The notes under the pieces were generated by a model. The model searched no databases, was not told the origin of the DNA, and saw only the letters and a program-made list of their open reading frames with translations. Shown one piece after another: positions 58,282 to 64,000 of a DNA stretch of 64,000 nt. How positions within the stretch are numbered: position 1 is the stretch's first letter; each line of letters starts with the position of its first letter. The DNA is from Danio rerio (lineage: Eukaryota; Chordata; Actinopteri; Cypriniformes; Danionidae), in assembly GCF_049306965.1 (NCBI RefSeq), contig NC_133194.1, positions 945,001 to 1,009,000 of the forward strand, read 5' to 3'. The translations under genes and the position numbers were made by a program.

Positions 58282-58457
58282 TTTCCCGCACAAATAATTT
58301 CAAATTCTGGACGAGCGGGAAAATCCTAACGGCTGTGCTCGCGCTGCATGAGGTGCGGCTGTGAAAACTCACTGTTTATCTGTTTATTTAGTTTCTGAAG
58401 AACTTTAACATCGTGAATTTTAAAATTATAAGGCGGTGCCTGCTCCACGTGTCTTGT
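58282..58457 (+). promoter_or_regulatory. Candidate E2F-type promoter and first exon
   Basis: TTTCCCGC at 58282-58289 and GCGGGAAA at 58315-58322 are facing E2F-type sites. They sit in a locally GC- and CpG-richer stretch that ends at a consensus donor (GTGTCTTGT followed by GTAAGTATG near 58457). No coding exon could be linked to it within the window. Confidence 0.35.
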
Positions 58458-58895
58458 GTAAGTATGTTTTACAGCATTTACAGCAAGTAGCTATGATGTT
58501 CTAGGTGATAAGTGGCCTATTAGCATGGTAGTTAGGCTCAGAAATTACCTTGATGGTATATTACATTTACACTAACATTTACAAGTTACTCTTATAATTA
58601 ACCAATTTTATTAAAATCACATTATTAATACCATGCTAAAATTATGTGTTATTTGTAGTTACCATGGTTTAACAACAGAAACCTTGTTTTGTTATGTTTT
58701 TTGTCATAAAGCCTCCAAATCTCAGTTTTACAGCTAATTTACTTTACGTTTCATGTGTTTTTAAGGCAGTGGGCTACATTGTAAATAAATATAGTAAATA
58801 AAAATAGTAATCACCATAGGTTTCCATTAATTGATTACATTAAAAATTTAAAAAAATATATTACAATTTTTGTGAAAAGTTATATGTAAATACGC

Positions 58896-59258
58896 AGATA
58901 TATTATTTTATTTGATATGTAGTAGTAATTCTTAATACAAATAGGAGGAAGTCATGTTCAAAAATGTTTCTCTATTTCTTTGTTTTTAATATAAGAATCA
59001 AATATAATACAAATAGGAGGAAGTCATGTTCAAAAATGTTTCTCTATTTCTTTGTTTTTAATATAAGAATCAAATATAATACAAATAGGAGGAAGTCATG
59101 TTCAAAAATGTTTCTCTATTTCTTTGTTTTTAATATAAGAATCAAATATACATATTTGATTATATTAAAAACAAAGAAATAGAGAAACATTTTTGAACAT
59201 GACTTCCTCCTATTTGTATTAGGAATTACTACTACATATCAAATAAAATAATATATCT
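58896..59258. repeat. Long palindrome with one arm expanded into three 72-base tandem copies
   Basis: ATACAAATAGGAGGAAGTCA recurs at 58935, 59007 and 59079. The right part from about 59157 is the inverse of one unit plus the same outer flank (GATATATTATTTTATTTGAT at the left, its complement at the right). The open frame through the repeat is not a gene. Confidence 0.92.
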
Positions 59259-59312
59259 TTTAAAAAAGACGATAAACATTAAACAGAAATGTTTTAAAAT
59301 GTTTCCTAGTAC

Positions 59313-59406
59313 TTGGTTGCGACGTAAAAATATATGCCGGAATATTTGGCGGTTCATTCAACTGTGGGGACCTCTGATAAATAAGGGACTGAGCTGAAAG
59401 AAAATC
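59313..59406 (+). mobile_element. DANA-type SINE, short 3' fragment
   Basis: Diverged TTTGGCGGTTCATTCAACTG and GGGACTGAGCTGAAAGAAAA mark the 3' end. Confidence 0.75.
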
Positions 59407-60019
59407 TTTTTATAATTTTAATTGCAGGGAAAAAACATTTATGTAGAGTAAAACAGATTTACATATCTCTCTATAAAAGCAAAATGTTAAAACATAATAC
59501 TACATAAATACAGAACATAGATGAATAAAACAGCAAATTCTGGTCTAAAATGTGCAATTAGAAGTGTATTTTGAATGCTACAAACCATTTGAGTAAAAAA
59601 AAAAAACCTAATTTATATGAGTACTGTGACCTTAATCCATTTAAGATGAAGTTATGAGGTATGTAATTAACTCATTACCTTCGACACTGAGTTCAAAACT
59701 CTTTTCTTTTTACTTTCAGTAAAGTTAATTTGATAAAGTTTACTGTTGGGTTTTACAGTGTAGCAGCAGATCAGAAACTTCATTGAAAATACTGCAGTAA
59801 AAAAACTTTTCCGTATTTTCAGGACATAGCACTGAGCAATTTAATGCAGTGCTACTTGTCCAGTCTGAGACCCACTTTGTATTATATATCAACCAGGTAG
59901 TGAAGATAATTATTTTTTAAAAATCATATCTTAAATGCAATTTTGTAAAGGAATGACATGTTCACCGGAAGTGCTTGAGCTGCAGTACTGACTTTGACAT
60001 TCTTTATTTATTGTCTAAA

Positions 60020-60388
60020 AGTTGAAAAGTCAAGGTTTTAAAACCTTTTTCTTAATACCTTTTCTAAGGTATGCATAAGATTTTTTATTAATGTTTTTTT
60101 AGTATCTCCAGCAGAAAAGATATACAAAGATGCTGTTTTAAATCTGTTTTTGAAACTAATAAAGTAAGCAGAAGTCAATGATTTCATTATGTAGCCTGAC
60201 ATACTGCTCCAAAATATTTTGAATGTTTCTTAAAATAAAATCTAGAAATATAAAATAAATATATGGGACTAAATAGTTATTTTTTACCCAGACATTTAAA
60301 AAGAGCTTGCCTTAGAGCAGTAGCCACAATACAGTTAAACTGATATTTTTATCCAAGGTTATCATATCTGATACCGGCCCATGCCTAA
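60020..60388. mobile_element. hAT-like MITE (TAGGCATGGG type), second copy
   Basis: Shares GTATCTCCAGCAGAAAA, AGCAGAAGTCAAT and the terminal CCCATGCCTA with the copy at 3417-3798. Its left end is diverged. Confidence 0.65.
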
Positions 60389-60964
60389 ACACAAATGCAT
60401 TCAATGTCATTACATAAATCACATTAAAATCTCAATTAAACCTATTCAGACTTAAAATCCAGTATTTTAAAATATAAATGGCATTTGATGCATTTTTTTT
60501 TGTAAAATGGCTTTTACTTTTAATTTTACTGCAAATTTAAAGGTCCCTGTGCATATACCGCTCTACAAATAAAGACCACTAGAGAGCACCAGAACACTGA
60601 AGAATGTTTCAAACTTTACTGGGAGTCCATACAGAGTAAAGATTAGACTTCTTCCATTATTTGGGCCCCAGTCGAGCCTGGTCTTCAAGTCTGTCACATA
60701 ATCTCGGCAGTGCATCCATCAAAGCCTACAGCTGTCGATCAGCCGCTGTTTTTAGAGTGAGTGTTAAGACACCTGCTCTTGATGGACCTGCTCCGGGACT
60801 CATCAGATCTGTTCCTGCGCTATAAATACTCTCTGCTCGTTAGGAACTCTTGTGTAGTGATTAAAAAGGGTGTAAATATATGCTCTGACAACGATTCAAT
60901 TATGATTCTCCACTAACTGTGCATCATGATATCACGAATGTGATGGGCTTGGATGAAATCACAT

Positions 60965-61205
60965 TATTACTGTTAATAATGACATTATTATTATTGTTTT
61001 TATTGCTATTATCATTATCTAAATTTTTATTATTATTGCTATGAATATTATTATTATTATTACTATTGCTATTATCATTATTATTATTATTGCTATTATT
61101 ATTATTAATATTGCTATTATTATTATTATTATTGCTATTATCAATATTATTTTTTGCTATTATAATAATTATTATTGCTAATATCATTACTATTATTGTT
61201 ATTGC

Positions 61206-61242
<37 letters not shown>

Positions 61243-61356
61243 GCTATTTTTATTATTATTATTATTGCTATTATTATTATTATTATTATTATTATTGCTA
61301 ATATTATTATTATTATTATTATTATTTGCTATTTTTATTTTTATTAATATTATTGC

Positions 61357-61396
<40 letters not shown>
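60965..61396. repeat. (ATT)n microsatellite, ~430 bases, imperfect
   Basis: Long ATT runs broken by GCT and other single-unit variants. Frames through it encode Leu/Ile or Asn runs and are not genes. Confidence 0.97.
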
Positions 61397-61439
61397 GCTA
61401 TTGTTAAATATACAAATTTAATACTAGGTTATTTTTAAA

Positions 61440-62070
61440 ATAAGATTTACATACTCTTTTTCACACAATAGATGTGTTTGTCCATATTTAACATCATGTT
61501 CGGTTAAAACAACCCAGCATTTTTTAAAAGGGTAGATTGGATCTTTTTTGGTTATCCTTCCACATTTGTGTATTAAATTATTAACTATGGATCGTCATAC
61601 ATTACAAAAATGCTGGGTTGTTGTAATGCAACATGGGTCAAATATGTATGATACCATCCAATGAGTTAAAAGGTGTACATTTTATTTCTTTAAAAAATTA
61701 ACTCCAAGTTGGGTTGTTTCATATTTAATAAATATTTACATTACAAGAACCCAACATTTATATACAGTATTTGTTTTTAATAACAGAAAAACATTTTAAA
61801 GTACATTTCACACAATATATCGGGTTTTACATTCATAGTCGCATTTTGAATAAGGGATGAATGTGCTATACATTGAGTATTGTTATACACTCTTGAAATA
61901 CTGGGTTGTTTTAACCTGATGTTGGGTTAAATATGTACAAACTCAATATAATATTACATTTAAATCAAAGTTTGTCCATATTTAGTCCAGAATTGGATTA
62001 AAACAACCCAGCATAAATAATCAAACTAATTGGAGGCTTATTTGCACAACAAAATACTGACAAAATATAT
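61440..62070. repeat. Cluster of AACCCAGC/GCTGGGTT-type short inverted repeats
   Basis: Segments such as AAAACAACCCAGCAT and ACTGGGTTGTT recur near 61505, 61608, 61900 and 61995, with related ones at 57607, 63800 and 63925. They look like ends or remnants of one dispersed family. Confidence 0.5.
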
Positions 62071-62302
62071 TTTTATAATCTAAAGTATTTGCATTCAGAT
62101 TTTTTTTTTCTTTTTCAGATTGGAATTTTAAGTAGTGTTTTAGATTTTAGCGTTTTAGTAATGAAATTACTTTTCAGATGTGGTCATTTGAAAATCAATT
62201 TAAATGCATATCAATTGGTATTTTTTGAGATAGCTTCCTCAACGCTGCTTATATTGTTATATTATATTAATATATAATTGTATAAATAAATAAAAAAATT
62301 TC

Positions 62303-62625
62303 GGCTTAATCCATTATTTTTCTGGAGTCGCCTCAGGAGAATGAATCGCCAACTTATCCAGCATATGTTTTACGCAGTGTATGTCCTTCAGGCTGCAACC
62401 TATCACTGGGAAACATCCATACACACTCATTCAGACTCACACGCTACAGCCAAGCTTACCCAGTTCCCCTATAGCGCATGTCTTTGGACTTGTGGGGGAA
62501 ACCGGAGCACCAGGAGGAAACCCATGCCAACACGGGGAGAACATGCAAACTCCACACAGAAAGGCTCAAACCAGCAACCTTCTTGCTGTGAGGCGATCGT
62601 GCTACCCACTGCGCCATCGGTATAA
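62303..62625 (-). mobile_element. DANA-type SINE, nearly full length, minus
   Basis: Runs from CGGCTTAATCC at its 3' end through GGACTTGTGGGGGAAACCGG to CTACCCACTGCGCCATCG, its tRNA-like head. Confidence 0.9.
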
Positions 62626-63079
62626 ATAGTTAATATAATTTAGATAGCATTGATGACACAGTATTGTTTGCAAATGCCATTATTTGCAGTGTGTTGTTGG
62701 GTTTCCTCTTGTGGTTCTGGGCCTGTCTGAGCATATGTTGTGTTTTCTGTGATGGTAATTTCCACTTTAGTGTGATTTGTGATTTTTTAAAATATGTCAA
62801 TTTGCTATGAAACATCTGCTGAGAGCGTAAATAAATCCTTCGAATGCTTCTGGAATCATCCATTAACAGATTGCTGTTCATCTCTGTGCCCTCGTGAATG
62901 TTCTGAAGGATGTTTCTCTCGTCTTTTAAAGACTCCTGCGATATTTCTGTGTTGGTTTAAATATGTTTACTCGATTAGTCTGTGTTGAACAGCTGTAGCC
63001 AGAAACTTTTGCTTGTAACAGATAGGGTTGTGTGATATATGACAAAAATACTAGTATTCAGTTTAAAGAACACTGTAAA

Positions 63080-63395
63080 TAAAATTCGCCCAATTCAGCA
63101 ATATTAGTGTTGGATTGTCTCCAATACAAACCACTGCTATACAATGACTTGCCTAATTACCCAAACTTTACCCTAATTAACCTAGTTAAGCCATTAAATG
63201 TCACGTTAAGCTGAATTCTAGTGTCTTGAAGAATATCTAGTCTAATATTATGTGCTGTCATCATGGCAAAAAGAAAACAAATCAGTTATTAAAACTATTA
63301 TTATGTTTAGAAATGTATTAAAAAATGTCTCCATTAAACAGAAATTTGGTAAAAAATTTCTAGAAGGATTAAAATTGAACAGTAGGGTGAATAAT
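63080..63395. mobile_element. Interspersed DNA-transposon-like repeat, copy 2
   Basis: Matches 17610-17935 closely (AGCAATATTAGTGTTG, TACAATGACTTGCCTAATTA, TTATGTGCTGTCATCATG). Confidence 0.6.
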
Positions 63396-63399
63396 TCTG

Positions 63400-64000
63400 A
63401 CTTCATTTGTATATATGTTCATATTGCAGTAAGAGATATATCGGAAAGAGCAGCGGATCTGTGCGATCTGTAGATGTCAGATGTGGATTTCTCACTGTGC
63501 AGGGGGTTCGGTCTGGAAATAGTTCTGTTCCCAAAAGGCAAGTCACACCACTGAACACGGATAGCACAGACTCTCTCACCAGTTAATTACACCTCCATTG
63601 TAGTTCTGTTCAGATGCTTTCACACACACACTGAGTACCGGAGGTGTGTGTTCAGGGTCTGTCAGATCTGCATTGCTTTACCTGAGCGCACCTTCTCACC
63701 ATGATGCCTGCAGATCAAGAATTTACTGGAGCAGAAAAACTTACTTGGAAGCTTTAACTTTTAGATTTGCCTTTTTTTTTCTTATTTACACTCTAAAATA
63801 CTGGGTTGTTGCAATGTTGGGTCAAATGGGGACACATTATTTTATTTTAATGACACTTTTTGTTGAAACTGCTGGGTTTCCATTTTAATTAATCTATTAA
63901 GCAGATTTAAAGATAGAAATACACTCTTGAAACGCTTGGTTGTTTATTTATAGTTTATTTATAGTTCATCAATTAAAATAAAACGAAACTTGAACCCAGT
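63400..64000. other. Right end of the window, no gene recognised
   Basis: I see no coding exon or RNA gene. A copy of the GCTGGGTT-type repeat is near 63800. Confidence 0.4.

Noticed and set aside
58964-59182. Open frame with three identical 24-residue repeats
   Set aside because: It is the 72-base tandem repeat inside the palindrome, without codon bias or a start context.
60924-61438. Leu/Ile-rich and Asn-rich open frames
   Set aside because: They are translations of an imperfect ATT microsatellite.
62341-62625. Open frames within SINE sequence (also at 5437-6042, 9230-9508, 42261-42503 and 49073-49434)
   Set aside because: They arise from DANA-type SINEs, and the same peptide fragments recur in every copy. 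The msto1 exon at 5544-5673 lies next to one of them but is a separate feature.

Overview
This window is vertebrate nuclear DNA, almost certainly from a cyprinid fish and most likely zebrafish or a close Danio relative. Supporting signs are many DANA-type tRNA-derived SINEs, small hAT-like and mariner-like inverted-repeat elements, abundant CA/TG, TA, TCTA and ATT microsatellites, and split genes with GT-AG introns. I see no bacterial, phage or retroviral content.

Layout from left to right. (1) 405-7765, minus strand: the first six coding exons of msto1 (misato), whose 3' part lies left of the window. (2) 8340-13287, plus: tmem79 (mattrin), head-to-head with msto1 across a compact promoter holding a perfect CLEAR-type E-box. 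(3) 15937-25037, minus: glmp (glycosylated lysosomal membrane protein), complete in six coding exons. (4) 25977-30547, plus: an unrecognised two-domain immunoglobulin-like type I membrane protein with a very short tail; a decayed copy of its first Ig exon lies at 32890-33035. (5) 33109-36154, plus: nrm (nurim), with a tRNA-Lys(CTT) gene in intron 1. (6) about 40500-56716, plus: ppp1r18 (phostensin), with one giant charged exon and a tiny last coding exon. (7) 57400-64000: mostly repeats, with one candidate E2F-type promoter and first exon near 58280-58456.

The human counterparts of msto1, tmem79 and glmp lie at 1q22. Those of nrm and ppp1r18 are neighbours in the MHC class I region at 6p21.3. 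The window therefore joins genes from two members of the MHC paralogon, with an immunoglobulin-type gene between them. The genes otherwise work in separate processes: mitochondrial distribution (msto1), secretory and lysosomal membranes (tmem79, glmp), inner nuclear membrane (nrm) and actin/PP1 targeting (ppp1r18).

The most striking non-coding signals are two. Three consecutive tmem79 introns carry AC repeats on the donor side and GT repeats abutting the acceptor, the layout of zebrafish introns thought to splice through an RNA bridge. Two separate minisatellites, in a glmp intron and a ppp1r18 intron, repeat a CTCF-like core motif 11 and 9 times in opposite orientations. All coordinates come from reading the sequence by eye; exon phases were checked to be compatible throughout each gene.
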